DNA of 34,483 nt from a virus. Of this stretch, positions 13,581 through 23,300 are shown piece by piece. The first letter of the stretch is position 1. The number at the start of each line of letters is the position of its first letter. The stretch spans positions 1 to 34,483 of IMG/VR virus record IMGVR_UViG_3300030329_001879; one strand, given 5' to 3'. The translations under genes were made by a program, and so were the position numbers. The notes under the pieces were generated by a model. The model saw only the letters and a program-made list of their open reading frames with translations, did no database searches and was not told the DNA's origin.

Positions 13581-15538
13581 GGTTCCACCAACGTAATTCT
13601 AGATGAACCTCGTTCATCGTATCCTGTATATTCAATCCCGGTAGCTGATGTTACATCTACGTAGTAGTTACGTGTTCCACCACTATCATCTCTAAATGTA
13701 AATTCCTGTAATGTATTTGATTCTATGGAACTTACTAAATTATTTCTTAATTGCTTGGGGTCGTTACCTTTATAGGTAGTATTAAGGTCTACCTCTACAG
13801 TATGTCCATACTTGGCTTCCAGTTTTTTTCTGTATTCCAGAGTAAGAGACACAACGTCTGGGGATTTAGTTGTATCACTACTTCCACGGGCAAGAGTTAA
13901 CTTAAACTTGATTGACCTAAAACTAACACCAACTGGATTATCAGATGTAGGAAGCAAAAAAGTTTGCGTTCCTTCTGTAGCCCCCAGTGTAGTACTGGTA
14001 ATAGTTGTTAGGTCTGTATAGGAAGTTGAATAATCAGTAGCGTAAGATACTCCTACTGTTTCGTCTGATGAAGCATCCTGCACTTCTACCTTTAACTTTA
14101 TAGCCAGCTTATCTACTTCTGTTTGCTGTGCATCAAACCAAGGGGTTTCATGTGTACCTGATGATTCATACGCATAGTCTGTTCCCTCAACAGCTACTAA
14201 CTGAGATGGATTAGTTACATCAAAAGGAATTAATTGACTGTAAACCTGACCATCCAATCCCCACCATAACCTGTAATCACCCTTGCCAGCATTAGATACA
14301 AGCATTTTATCTACTGCCTTACCAGCCTTTGCAGCTGGAGCAACCCATTTAGTTTCCCATCCTGTATCGTTCCACGCCACTATGGATGACTGTCCACTAC
14401 TTGCAGCAATTACGTTCTGACTACGTGCTGATGAACCAGAAGTAGCACCACCCTGCCACGGTATATCTGTAGCTGCCTGTGCCCCCGGTGCAGTAGTAGC
14501 ATCTATTGCTGCTATCAATTCTGTATGGGTACCTACTAATTGTTTAATGGTTCCCCTATATGTTGCAGGAATACCATCGTCTCTGTCTGGTCCCATAACT
14601 GTAATAACAGCGTTATTGCTACCGTTAATATATTTATATATACCAAGACCGCTTGGGGTGTATATAGAATCACGCCACCTTACTGAACCCGTTCCATTAA
14701 AGTTATGAAAGGGTAACTGAAACTGTGTTTCTACCCATCTTTGATTAGCGTAATCATGAGCATAAAGTCCCGTTTTAGTAGCTGAATAGATAATCTGTTC
14801 ACCAGTGGCATCCCTACCAACAAATAAATCTGTTACGTAGTCATTCTGTACAGGTAGCTTGGCATCATTAACAGGAGTGCCATCTATAGTAAGCGTGTAC
14901 CAAAGTTGCCCTGTGCTATCTATTCCCCATAACCTATCGTCCCAGTATGTAAGAAAGTTAGCATCTGTTGTTTTGTCAGTTACCGTAGTGGCAGAGGAAA
15001 AATAACTATACCCTCCACCATGGGCAACAACTATATAGTCTGTACCGCCCATTCTTACAGTAATAGAATCTGTTGGGTCAGCAGGAAAACTATACGCACT
15101 ACTACTATGAGTTACCCTAGTCCACCTATCGTTAGCTTCACTGTAGTAATAAGGAGCAGTTGAATAACCTGCATACAGTACTGTTCCTAAGTCCTGTATA
15201 AATGTTATTGCTCCCTGTATAGAAGTATCGTCAGCATCCTGTGCGGTAGTTGCCGTAGATAATGCTGGTAATACTAGGTGATGTCTATGCCTAAGGTTAC
15301 AGGTAGAATACCAAGCCCTGTCAGCATCAGATGCTCCCTGCATTCTTTCAACACCAATACCGCCACGCCAATCAGACCAAGAAATAATAGAGGAACGTAG
15401 ATTGCTGTCTCTGGTAGTGTCCCCAATGGTTACTTTAGCTGGATATATAGATGCCAGTACGCTCTGTACGGGGCGATTCAACGGGTAATAAGTACCCCCA
15501 AGATATATCTCGTTATCGTCTACTACCTTGCTTGCCAT
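13577..15538 (-). CDS. beta-propeller-like tail protein (nozzle/tail-tube B candidate)
   Basis: A 653-residue protein. From about residue 100 to 430 are repeated W/Y-rich blades with regular alternation (LGTVLYAGYSTAPYYYS; TYWDDRLWGIDSTGQLWYT; QIIYSATKTGLYAHDYANQR; IYTPSGLGIYKYINGSN; DYRLWWGLDGQVYSQL), characteristic of a propeller. The C-terminal 200 residues are beta-sandwich-like with LTLEYRKKLEAKYGHTVEVD. In podoviruses the nozzle protein (gp12 in T7, gp10 in P22) is of similar size and carries a propeller, and the gene lies directly after the putative adaptor, as here. This is an inference from architecture and order. Confidence 0.6.
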   Translation of the reverse strand: MASKVVDDNEIYLGGTYYPLNRPVQSVLASIYPAKVTIGDTTRDSNLRSSIISWSDWRGGIGVERMQGASDADRAWYSTCNLRHRHHLVLPALSTATTAQDADDTSIQGAITFIQDLGTVLYAGYSTAPYYYSEANDRWTRVTHSSSAYSFPADPTDSITVRMGGTDYIVVAHGGGYSYFSSATTVTDKTTDANFLTYWDDRLWGIDSTGQLWYTLTIDGTPVNDAKLPVQNDYVTDLFVGRDATGEQIIYSATKTGLYAHDYANQRWVETQFQLPFHNFNGTGSVRWRDSIYTPSGLGIYKYINGSNNAVITVMGPDRDDGIPATYRGTIKQLVGTHTELIAAIDATTAPGAQAATDIPWQGGATSGSSARSQNVIAASSGQSSIVAWNDTGWETKWVAPAAKAGKAVDKMLVSNAGKGDYRLWWGLDGQVYSQLIPFDVTNPSQLVAVEGTDYAYESSGTHETPWFDAQQTEVDKLAIKLKVEVQDASSDETVGVSYATDYSTSYTDLTTITSTTLGATEGTQTFLLPTSDNPVGVSFRSIKFKLTLARGSSDTTKSPDVVSLTLEYRKKLEAKYGHTVEVDLNTTYKGNDPKQLRNNLVSSIESNTLQEFTFRDDSGGTRNYYVDVTSATGIEYTGYDERGSSRITLVEP

Positions 15539-16824
15539 TATTCAACGACTCTTCCTGTGATTAGTAAGGGGAACGCCCTCTTAGCCTGTTCAGCTAATCC
15601 TAACCAGAAAGCAGCCTGTTGTCTCTTCTGGTCTGGGTCTGTATTAGCCCCACCAGAAGATGCTGCAAACGCTAATCCTGTTGCCCTTGCGATTATGTAT
15701 GAATCATCTACCTCTGTAGCTGTTGTCTCGGCAGATAGCAGTGCAGGTTTATCTCCACCTACTATCTTTAACATAGAGTAACCAGCTTCAAACTTACCTG
15801 AATCAGTAAGCACTAAGTCCCGTGAACTCCTGTCTATCTTCCATAGATGCTTGGGGAATATCTCCCAGATAGCCGTATCATTCTGAACTACCTTTAAGTC
15901 ATCAAGTCTAACCTGACACGCATTAAGGTCAGCATCATATTCTAATCCAATAGATATAATTGCCGTATCAGTTTCTGGATTAGCAAGTGCTACCCTGAAA
16001 TAAGTCCAAGTATCAGCAGATAACGCTGGAACACTTAAAGTTTCAAGAGGACTAGCACAGCTAGCAGAATCATCTAGTAATATTTTTAGATTACCTGCGG
16101 ATGTAGCTACTGTACTTTTTATCCAGCCTTCAAGGTAATCGTACTTACTTATATCTTTACTGGTTATAGAATCTGTAGCTATATCTCCTGCACTGGCACC
16201 AGATGCAATAACAAATTTGTTACTACCTGTTCCCTGTTTCTTGTCTTCTGTATCTACAGTAACTGTTATGTCTGAATCTACAGTTTCATCAAATGCAGCA
16301 TTACAGGAATGTAATCTGGTAAACGATATGCTGCTTCTGTAATACAGTCTGTTAATGATAGATATATTACTGGGGATATCGAATCGCAATACCTTTCCAT
16401 CTGCAAACAATGCAGTATGCGGTGAACTCGACATATCAGGGTTCTCTACCGGGTCATATGCCTGACCTGTAGCATCTATGATTGCCTGATTAATGAAGTC
16501 GTGTATTACAGCAGGGTCGTATGGTTCATCCCATAATTCATATTCATCAGAGCTGGCTACAGTAAAGCTGGCATTCTGTTGAAACTGAATAGTGTTATTA
16601 CTGGCTGTGTAATCGTTAACATACTGTGTAGTCTGGGTAGTTCCGTCACTCGCATCAGTGACAAGAACCAACTTACCGTTATAGGTATCGTCTCCACCTC
16701 TAAACGTATTAACGTCTATAAGAGTGTTATTAGTACCGCCTGTAGCGTTACCAACCTTTAAAGCCCCTAGGTTGTAACCTATGGACTGCCTTAGTTGTTT
16801 ACGAGTTCTTCCCTGTACAGGCAT
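15538..16824 (-). CDS. head-tail adaptor-like protein with inserted jelly-roll
   Basis: A 428-residue protein. The N-terminal helix RTRKQLRQSIGYNLGALKVG, the helix PAVIHDFINQAIIDATGQAY (about 104-124) and the C-terminal helices KRQQAAFWLGLAEQAKRAFP (about 400-418) resemble the helical core of phage adaptor proteins (gp11/gp4-type). Between them, about residues 172-313 form an extra beta domain (SNKFVIASGASAGDIATDSI; YDYLEGWIKSTVATSAGNLK; DTWTYFRVALANPETDTAI; VRLDDLKVV) that fits a CBM-type jelly-roll. It is followed by the tail propeller gene. GAGG seven bases before ATG 16824 supports the start. Confidence 0.55.
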   Translation of the reverse strand: MPVQGRTRKQLRQSIGYNLGALKVGNATGGTNNTLIDVNTFRGGDDTYNGKLVLVTDASDGTTQTTQYVNDYTASNNTIQFQQNASFTVASSDEYELWDEPYDPAVIHDFINQAIIDATGQAYDPVENPDMSSSPHTALFADGKVLRFDIPSNISIINRLYYRSSISFTRLHSCNAAFDETVDSDITVTVDTEDKKQGTGSNKFVIASGASAGDIATDSITSKDISKYDYLEGWIKSTVATSAGNLKILLDDSASCASPLETLSVPALSADTWTYFRVALANPETDTAIISIGLEYDADLNACQVRLDDLKVVQNDTAIWEIFPKHLWKIDRSSRDLVLTDSGKFEAGYSMLKIVGGDKPALLSAETTATEVDDSYIIARATGLAFAASSGGANTDPDQKRQQAAFWLGLAEQAKRAFPLLITGRVVE

Positions 16825-16841
16825 ATCTAAGCCTCATAATT

Positions 16842-17012
16842 TTACTCGTCAGCAGGTTCGTCTACTACCTCAGGCTCTTTCATCATATCCTCAATCGTTC
16901 TCTTTAACGCTGCCACCTGCAACTCCAGATTAGTTATCTGAGTTGTCTTTGCCTGTAATACCGCTCCTACATCTGCTGAAGTAATGTCTATAGTTCCGTT
17001 CTGTTCGACCAT
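16842..17012 (-). CDS. 56-residue helical protein
   Basis: A short frame beginning at an ATGA overlap with the gene upstream. The product is MVEQNGTIDITSADVGAVLQ, then AKTTQITNLELQVAALKRTI, then an acidic tail (EDMMKEPEVVDEPADE). The middle is an amphipathic helix with coiled-coil spacing (L29, V33, L36, I40). It is likely a small virion or assembly protein from its place between capsid-accessory and adaptor genes. No family is recognised, and it is too short for confident assignment. Confidence 0.5.
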   Translation of the reverse strand: MVEQNGTIDITSADVGAVLQAKTTQITNLELQVAALKRTIEDMMKEPEVVDEPADE

Positions 17013-17374
17013 CAGATACCTCGATAATAAATTCTATTGTTTGTACTCTCTCTACGCTTCTCAGCGTATTCTCTAAACTCTTTTAACTGCTTACCTATTT
17101 CTTTTCTCTGTGCAGCTGTAGGCTTCTTCTTACCATCTGTAACACGACACTCAATCAAGAATGTCTCCAGAGCCTGTGCTGCCATATCTTCTATGTGTGC
17201 CTGAGAAATCGTAGGGTCTGCAGGTATCTTCACAACCTGTGACCTGCCTGTCACGGGGTCATGAAACTGGAAAGTGTGTACAACAATGAACACCCCTGTC
17301 TCACCGTTATAGCCAGTGTCTTCACCGCCTACATACGTGGAGCCTTCGGGTGTCCAAAGTTCTACTGGCTGCAT
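17012..17374 (-). CDS. small structural-cluster protein, 120 residues
   Basis: A beta-rich N-terminal half (YVGGEDTGYNGETGVFIVVH; FQFHDPVTGRSQVVKIPADP) is followed by a helix-rich, Lys/Arg-containing C-terminal half (DMAAQALETFLIECRV; KKPTAAQRKEIGKQLKEFRE). It starts with the TAATG overlap to the decoration-like gene. By position (after capsid genes, before the adaptor) it could be a head-completion or accessory protein, but no family signature is recognised. Confidence 0.5.
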   Translation of the reverse strand: MQPVELWTPEGSTYVGGEDTGYNGETGVFIVVHTFQFHDPVTGRSQVVKIPADPTISQAHIEDMAAQALETFLIECRVTDGKKKPTAAQRKEIGKQLKEFREYAEKRRESTNNRIYYRGI

Positions 17375-18090
17375 TAAATGTTTAGATATACCTCATGGTA
17401 TTCACCGTTAACACCAGCAGTTCTTCCCATTGCTCCTATATCTTGTAAGGAACCATCAGCAAGTTCAACTGCTCCATCAGTACCATTAGACCTCATCAGC
17501 CCTAGTCCTGCACCGGGAGTACCTTGTATAAGCACAACGCCTTGACCTCGTACTTGCAACCATCCATAGCTACCACTGGCAATATCATTCATTGTTACTC
17601 CAACAGCAGCCCCAACAGCAGTTGCATTAGATTGAAGAACGCCCGAAGTAAGAGGTTTAGCACAACCAACTACATCAGTACCGTTTGTCAGTGCGGTTAT
17701 TAAGCCGTCTTCATGGTCTAAAGTAACAGTTACACCTGATGTTCCAGCAGCGTTTCCTTTAATTCTGTATCGGAACCCTGCTCCTGCACCGCCACCTGCA
17801 TTTACATACAGAAATCCATCTGCATATTCATCAAGAGTGACAGCACCACCAAATGTGACAGATACAGTTGTTGACCCTGCAGCGGTAGTTGCAACAGCCA
17901 AGTCATCATTCTCATTAGATTCTATAGCAGCAGATTCCATTAGTTGCCCTGCTAATACAGCTTCACCAGAAGACGCATAGATATACTCTGTATCAGCAAT
18001 CTGCATTCTGGTTCCTAGCTTGTGCTTTTTAGCAGTAGTTACTACCTGCTCCCATCCCCATTTTCCCATTATAGTTTGTGGAAACGACAT
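17374..18090 (-). CDS. capsid decoration-like protein
   Basis: A 238-residue beta-rich protein. The segment ASGSYGWLQVRGQGVVLIQG (about residues 171-190) matches the conserved strand-turn-strand of phage capsid cement/decoration proteins (pattern GxxGWxQVRGxxxVLxxG), followed by GAGLGLMRSNGTDGAVE. Earlier Gly/Ala-rich strands (TTVSVTFGGAVTLDEYADGF; VNAGGGAGAGFRYRIKG) suggest further beta domains. It lies two genes after the major capsid gene in the same operon. AAGGAGG precedes ATG 18090. Two hairpins sit just upstream (18119-18134, 18158-18200). Confidence 0.65.
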   Translation of the reverse strand: MSFPQTIMGKWGWEQVVTTAKKHKLGTRMQIADTEYIYASSGEAVLAGQLMESAAIESNENDDLAVATTAAGSTTVSVTFGGAVTLDEYADGFLYVNAGGGAGAGFRYRIKGNAAGTSGVTVTLDHEDGLITALTNGTDVVGCAKPLTSGVLQSNATAVGAAVGVTMNDIASGSYGWLQVRGQGVVLIQGTPGAGLGLMRSNGTDGAVELADGSLQDIGAMGRTAGVNGEYHEVYLNI

Positions 18091-18118
18091 ATCTAACCTC
18101 CTTAAAGGTTACTTGTTA

Positions 18119-18134
18119 CAGGGTTTACCCCCTG
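18119..18134 (-). other. leader hairpin before the decoration-like gene
   Basis: CAGGG (18119-18123) pairs with CCCTG (18130-18134) around a six-base loop, about 30 bases before the start codon of the decoration-like gene on the minus-strand transcript. With the larger hairpin at 18158-18200 it forms a two-hairpin leader in the only sizeable gap of the capsid block. It may tune translation or mark an RNA processing point. Confidence 0.4.
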
Positions 18135-18157
18135 CGACCAACCGTTATTTATTTAGA

Positions 18158-18200
18158 GAATCCTGAGAGCCACGGTCAATCGTTACAACTCTCAGGACTC
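18158..18200 (-). terminator. 12-bp hairpin between capsid-block genes (possible partial terminator/processing site)
   Basis: GAATCCTGAGAG (18158-18169) and CTCTCAGGACTC (18189-18200) pair over 12 bp with one G-T wobble and a 19-base loop. On the minus-strand transcript it begins two bases after the stop of the Zn-finger gene. It is followed by an A/T-rich TCTAAATAAATAA tract rather than a clean U-run, so it is a weak terminator at best. Such hairpins after capsid genes often lower downstream expression or protect the capsid message. Confidence 0.45.
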
Positions 18201-18202
18201 TA

Positions 18203-18619
18203 TTATACATCTGGGTGAGACTTACGTTTATGGAACGTCAACTTAGACGATGCCCCAGCTAGGTTTGCAGCTTCCGCTATAAACCCACACTCTTCACATG
18301 TCTTAGTAACCATCTCTGAATTAACTTCAGGTTCTGGTGCTGGTTCCACATACGATTCTCTACACCACTGACAATCACAACTTACTCCGGGTTTCCACGG
18401 GAACAATCCGATTTGAGCCTTTCTTAGCACATAGTCTGGATTGCCGGGGACTCCTGTAAGAGCAGTCCCTATATCTCTAACGACTTCACCTTGAACATTT
18501 AAACTGGCTTTATGCCTGTATAAAGTTGTCTTGGCTTGCCACTCGTCTATGTACCTCATGGAGAAGCCACTATTAACTAACTCCATTTTTTGTTGGTTTC
18601 TTTCGGTTATTCCTGCCAT
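18203..18619 (-). CDS. small Zn-finger protein beside the capsid gene
   Basis: A 138-residue protein. The N-terminal half is helical and charged (ITERNQQKMELVNSGFSMRY; RYIDEWQAKTTLYRHKASL). A CDCQWC pair lies near residue 81. The C-terminus carries CEECGFIAEAANLAGASSKLTFHKRKSH, a C2H2-type zinc finger (C-x2-C ... H-x4-H) with the usual hydrophobic spacing. It starts 13 bases after the major capsid stop with AGGGG upstream. A nucleic-acid- or protein-binding finger in the late capsid block is unusual, and its role is unknown. Confidence 0.6.
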   Translation of the reverse strand: MAGITERNQQKMELVNSGFSMRYIDEWQAKTTLYRHKASLNVQGEVVRDIGTALTGVPGNPDYVLRKAQIGLFPWKPGVSCDCQWCRESYVEPAPEPEVNSEMVTKTCEECGFIAEAANLAGASSKLTFHKRKSHPDV

Positions 18620-18632
18620 GAATTACCCCTTA

Positions 18633-19511
18633 TTAAGATGTTGCAAGGTCACCAATTTCAAATGTAACTGGGGCACCACGACTATCATCCAGTTCAAACA
18701 CACCATAGTCAGCAGTCATTACAACCTCAGTAGCCCTGAGGGACGCATCTCTTTGTCGCTCAGTTCTGGTGTCTACGCTAGTCAGAGCAGCCAATGCACT
18801 CTTATCAGCGATAACACCAATTCCAGAGTCAACTCCAGTTACTTTAGAAATATTACCGTCTTCAAATATGGAGATACCATTTATAGGTCGTAGTCCACTA
18901 TAGAAGTTCTGTAGTAAATCTACGCTCCAGCCATTTGTAAGACCAGCTGCTGCTGCAGTGTCTGCTGTAGTAGCAGATTGCTTTGACAGTGTGGCTACAG
19001 CATTTGGGTGGTGAACTATGTAGACCTGAGAACCAAACTTGTTAGCTTTAGCCTGAGAAATAATTGCATGTACGTTTGCAGTGTTCATTTCTCTGCCATC
19101 AGCACCTAGGTCTGTTCCTCCATTAAGAGCAGAATACAGAGCAATTACATCTGTATCTTTCTTTCGTGCCATACCGTCACCCAGTTGTCGTCCAATCATG
19201 GAAAATACGTTAGGTGCAGATTGCCTAACGAGTTTGTCGGTCAGAATAACTTTAGCCCCTACCTCGGATGCGGTAAGGTCTACAGTGGTCATTCCAATCT
19301 CTTCCTCGTCTACTATGTCCTGACCATCTACTAGGTCACTCATGGACATCTGTCCTACTTTAGGGACAGTTACCTGCTTTGCTCCCTTTGGCAGTTTGAA
19401 CTGCTCAATCAGTGCTAAAGCTGGTGCGTTATGCTCCTCTGTATATCGAGCAGCACTAATAATTATTCTTTGGGCATTTTCTAGATTGCCCGTTGTGGCT
19501 GTTTGTGCCAT
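18633..19511 (-). CDS. major capsid protein (HK97-fold candidate)
   Basis: A 292-residue protein directly after the scaffold gene and near the terminase and portal, which is the standard position of a major capsid protein. The N-terminus is helical (GNLENAQRIIISAARYTEEH). A P-like loop and strands follow (KQVTVPKVGQMSMSDLVDGQ, VDLTASEVGAKVILTDKLVR), then the spine-helix-like GRQLGDGMARKKDTDVIALY (about 106-126) and A-domain strands (GSQVYIVHHPNAVATL; GISIFEDGNISKV). The C-terminus is a strand-rich end (EVVMTADYGVFELDD). Order and size support this call. Sequence alone does not show the fold. Confidence 0.82.
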   Translation of the reverse strand: MAQTATTGNLENAQRIIISAARYTEEHNAPALALIEQFKLPKGAKQVTVPKVGQMSMSDLVDGQDIVDEEEIGMTTVDLTASEVGAKVILTDKLVRQSAPNVFSMIGRQLGDGMARKKDTDVIALYSALNGGTDLGADGREMNTANVHAIISQAKANKFGSQVYIVHHPNAVATLSKQSATTADTAAAAGLTNGWSVDLLQNFYSGLRPINGISIFEDGNISKVTGVDSGIGVIADKSALAALTSVDTRTERQRDASLRATEVVMTADYGVFELDDSRGAPVTFEIGDLATS

Positions 19512-19522
19512 TTTATTTCACC

Positions 19523-20347
19523 TTATCCTAGTCCAGCAGCCCTTCTAGCTGCCGATTCTGCTTGAGGTGACCTGTCACCTTGATTGTACCTCTCTAGCCA
19601 CCTGTCCTCGTCATTAGATGCAGCAGGTGTGGACTGATTGTCGTTAAATGACTGATTAGGTACCAGTTGTGCCCTTAACCTAGCAATTTCGGCATCCTTA
19701 TCTCTGTCTGAAGCTATCTGCTTCGCTGCTGCTTCCATGGACTGTGGGTCCCGGTGCTGTCGAAGTTTACTTAAATCATTAAGACCTAAGTTATATTTTT
19801 GGGCAATGACTTCAGCTGCAATAGCCTGACCTTGTACATACTCTACAACTTCCTGCTGTTGCTGCTGCACCCTTGCCTGTTCACTCACTTGATTTAACCA
19901 GTTCCTAGCTACAAACTCTGCTTGGTCTGGCATGTAACCTGCATTCTCTAAATCACTTTTGTACTTTTCATAGTTTTGATTTAATGCAGCTTCATATTGA
20001 GAACGCTGATACTGAGCGTTCTGTTGTTCTAACTGTGCAAGTCTCTGACCTACATCATCCTGAGGCTGTGCCTGTGGAGGAGTATCTACAGGAGGAACAG
20101 GAGTATCCGAATCAGAGGCAGGAGATATAGCTTCTGATTCTGTTGTAGCTGTGGGGCTTGATTCTGCCTGTTCCGCTGTATTTGTATCCTCACTAGTGGG
20201 GTCGTCAACAGAAGGAGTAGGGGTATCCTCAAACGTGTTAACCCCTGCAAACTCCTCAGTAATATCTGTAGTTGTACCTACACTATTATCTATAGGAGTA
20301 TCGACTGCTGGCTCTGTATTTTCTGGTGTATCTGCCTGATTAACCAT
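19523..20347 (-). CDS. scaffolding protein
   Basis: A 274-residue protein with a disordered, acidic Thr/Pro/Ser-rich N-terminal 100 residues (TTTDITEEFAGVNTFEDTPT) and a helical, Gln/Glu/Ala-rich C-terminal part with coiled-coil spacing (VGQRLAQLEQQNAQYQRSQY; EQARVQQQQQEVVEYVQGQA; DRDKDAEIARLRAQL). This acidic-disorder plus coiled-coil layout, immediately before the major capsid gene, is the hallmark of scaffolds that direct procapsid assembly and leave during packaging. The C-terminal basic tail (QAESAARRAAGLG) could dock to the capsid. Start ATG 20347 has AGAGGT upstream. Confidence 0.75.
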   Translation of the reverse strand: MVNQADTPENTEPAVDTPIDNSVGTTTDITEEFAGVNTFEDTPTPSVDDPTSEDTNTAEQAESSPTATTESEAISPASDSDTPVPPVDTPPQAQPQDDVGQRLAQLEQQNAQYQRSQYEAALNQNYEKYKSDLENAGYMPDQAEFVARNWLNQVSEQARVQQQQQEVVEYVQGQAIAAEVIAQKYNLGLNDLSKLRQHRDPQSMEAAAKQIASDRDKDAEIARLRAQLVPNQSFNDNQSTPAASNDEDRWLERYNQGDRSPQAESAARRAAGLG

Positions 20348-20388
20348 ATCTTACCTCTAGCTTAGAATTATTTTAGTATACCCTAAGG

Positions 20389-23300
20389 TTACCGAACAGC
20401 ACTAGGGGTAGGTTGAAACCCTCTAAATGAGTTCATGTCTAACTGGTTTGGATTAAACCCTCCGGGTGTACTTATTCCCATATCTGGTCCAACTGGATTC
20501 TGATACGGGTTAGCTGGAAGCTGGGGTGGTAGCAAGTTAGGCATGGGAGTTCCCCATAACCTTGCTCCATACCCTATTCCATCTGGAGTTACAGGCTTAT
20601 ATCCTCTATCAGGGTTTACATCTCCATACCAGTAAACTAATAAGTTATCTAATAAAGACTGACCTGTAGAAGGGTCTACAGTAGACCTAACATATCTTTC
20701 TCTAACAGAATCCCTGACTCTTTTTAAACCTTGAATCAAAGAATGTTGACCCATGTCGTATTTTTCTCTATCACTCATAGGTGTACCATCTGCCTTCATT
20801 CCTGAAACATAAGTATCCCATAACTGTTTCTGTTGTGGAGGATAATCAGGAATAAACGAATCGGCTGTTCTTCCTATTTCCCAGTATGGATTCATAACAG
20901 TACGTGCCCTGTCATAGCTAACTTCCATATCTGTCATGTTGGCTCTACGTAAATCTGAAAACCTATTGAATACCTCTTCTCCATGATAGCTACGTATTGA
21001 ATTAATAAAATTATCCCGTGCTTCATAGAACTTATCTTCTTCTTCAGGGTCTACTCTACCTGTCTGAGGATTAGCATCTGGGTATTTTATTGAGAAATAC
21101 GATGTCATCAGCATATCCAGTGTTAATTGAATATTTTCAGCTGATGCCTGTCCAATAACCTGATGTACCATATTGAAATATTTCTGTTGCTCTTCTGCAG
21201 GAAAGGTATATATAGAATTAGGAGCATAAATTTCAGGAATTATTTCCCTTGCAAACGAAAACTTCCCAAGTCTTTCCGACCTTCTGTTTTTCCAATCCTG
21301 TGAAGTCATTCCACCCGTTGTCCCCATTGGTTTTTTAGACCACGTATCTAATCCAGCATCATCCTCTTGCTGCTCAACCATCTGTTGCTTACGTAATCTT
21401 CTAAATGTAGTCTGTACCTCTGCTCTTTTAGAAGCATCTACTTCTGGGAACTCGTCTTCACGTAGTGATTCAGTTAACTCCCGTACTCCACCACCGTAAG
21501 GAGGGTTATACCGTCTTACAAGTTGATTAATAACAGGAAGCTGCGACCATTCAGTTCTGGGTTTTCGCAACTCTGTTTCAAATTTCTCAAGTGCATCTAT
21601 ACCTTTCCTTGCAATAGTAGCCCTGTAAGCTGTTCGTTCTGAAGATGTTTTTTTACCTCTATATTCTTCAACCTGTGCTTCAGGAGATTTAGCTAAGGTT
21701 TCTTTATACCCAAGTGTTCTGCGTAATTCATCTATTCCTTTACCAACATAATCTGTCAAACCCATGACTGATTGACCTGAACTCCCAAATAGATTATTTG
21801 AAAGGTGGTCCATTCTTTGTGGGCTGTCATATACCCAGCCTTCTGGAATTATGTTTTCAGATATAAACTTTGCTGTTGGCGAAGTTCTCTGGTCAAACTG
21901 AAGTTCCGGGTCTAAGTGTTGTAACTCTTCAGATACTATAGGTTCATCTCTCCAGAAATCTTTACCCGTTGTTTCCTCTAGAATTTCTGATGCAAACGGT
22001 ATACTGCTTACCAAATTTGTATCTGGTAACGGATTCCAGTTATCCATAATCTGACCATAGAATTTACCTATATCAGTTTTTTCTAATCTTTCACCAGTTT
22101 CTGGGTCTGGTTCCTGAGCCATTTCATGATGCTTTTCCATCAGGTAAACAGGCACACCAGCAAATATAGTCCACTCTCTGGTTCTATGGGGAATAACAAC
22201 ATAGTTAGGAACTACCTTACCTGTAGATGCGTCTATTTCCACGTTGCCGTTTTCATCCTTACGGGGAGGCATTAAGATTAAAAGTCCAGTATATTTAACC
22301 CAGCCCGGAATATCCCAGTATCCCCATTCATCTGCGTGTGCCAAATTCCATGCCATTATTCCTGTTTGAGCAACCATAACTCCACCCAATCTCATAAGAG
22401 ACATTTTAGCCATGCCACGATGTTTGATATTAGGCATTATTTTATCTAAAGAACTAAATACAGAATTTTCGTAGTTTAATTCTGCCATTAAGTCTTCTGG
22501 ATTCTGACCCCTCTCAAAAATATATTCCCCTTTCTCATCTAAATCAGGAAACTCTCTACGTATATCTATATCTTCAAATACTTTTCCTGTAGCCCCTCGT
22601 CTTCTAGGCATTGGAAGTGCATCTTTAAATGTTCCAAACTCCCACCTAGGTCCTCCCTCTATGGGATTCATAACAGGTCTTACGTTTGGATGTAGATTTA
22701 TACCAAGAGTTCTGAAAGGTAATTTAGCACCTTCAGCAGCAGCGTTAATGAAATATGTATACGGGTTAATGTTTCTAACCCATGCCCCACCACGCCAGAA
22801 ATCCAACGTAGCATCCAGTGCAGTAGTTCCTGCCTTTCTCATAGCAGGATGGTCAGCAAGTCCCCTACCCGGAGTTCCCTGATAGTTATTTAATAACTCG
22901 TCTTTCCATTGTGCTTCAGGAAGCTGCTTTAATCTAAGCCATTCCTTACTACCTAGTTCACTACGAATTGTTCTTTCAAATACTTCTAACCTTGGAGACT
23001 GTTCAAGAGACTTTGCTCCACGGGCAATAAAGTTAGTTTCAACTTTTTCATTAAGCCAAAGCCTAGCCTTATCAGAAGTTCCAAAGTCATCTGCCCAGAA
23101 CACTTCATCCCCGTGTCCACCAGCATCATTGATACGCTGTTGTAAATCTTTTGCTTCTTTATATATATTGCTTGTTCTTGATTTATCAGCACCAATTACT
23201 TGGAACGCTTCATATAATCTATCTTCTCCCTCACGCATTATTCCGTTAGGGTCGGTTAATTCTTTTTTCATACGTTTGAGAATAGTAGGAGGTGCAATGC

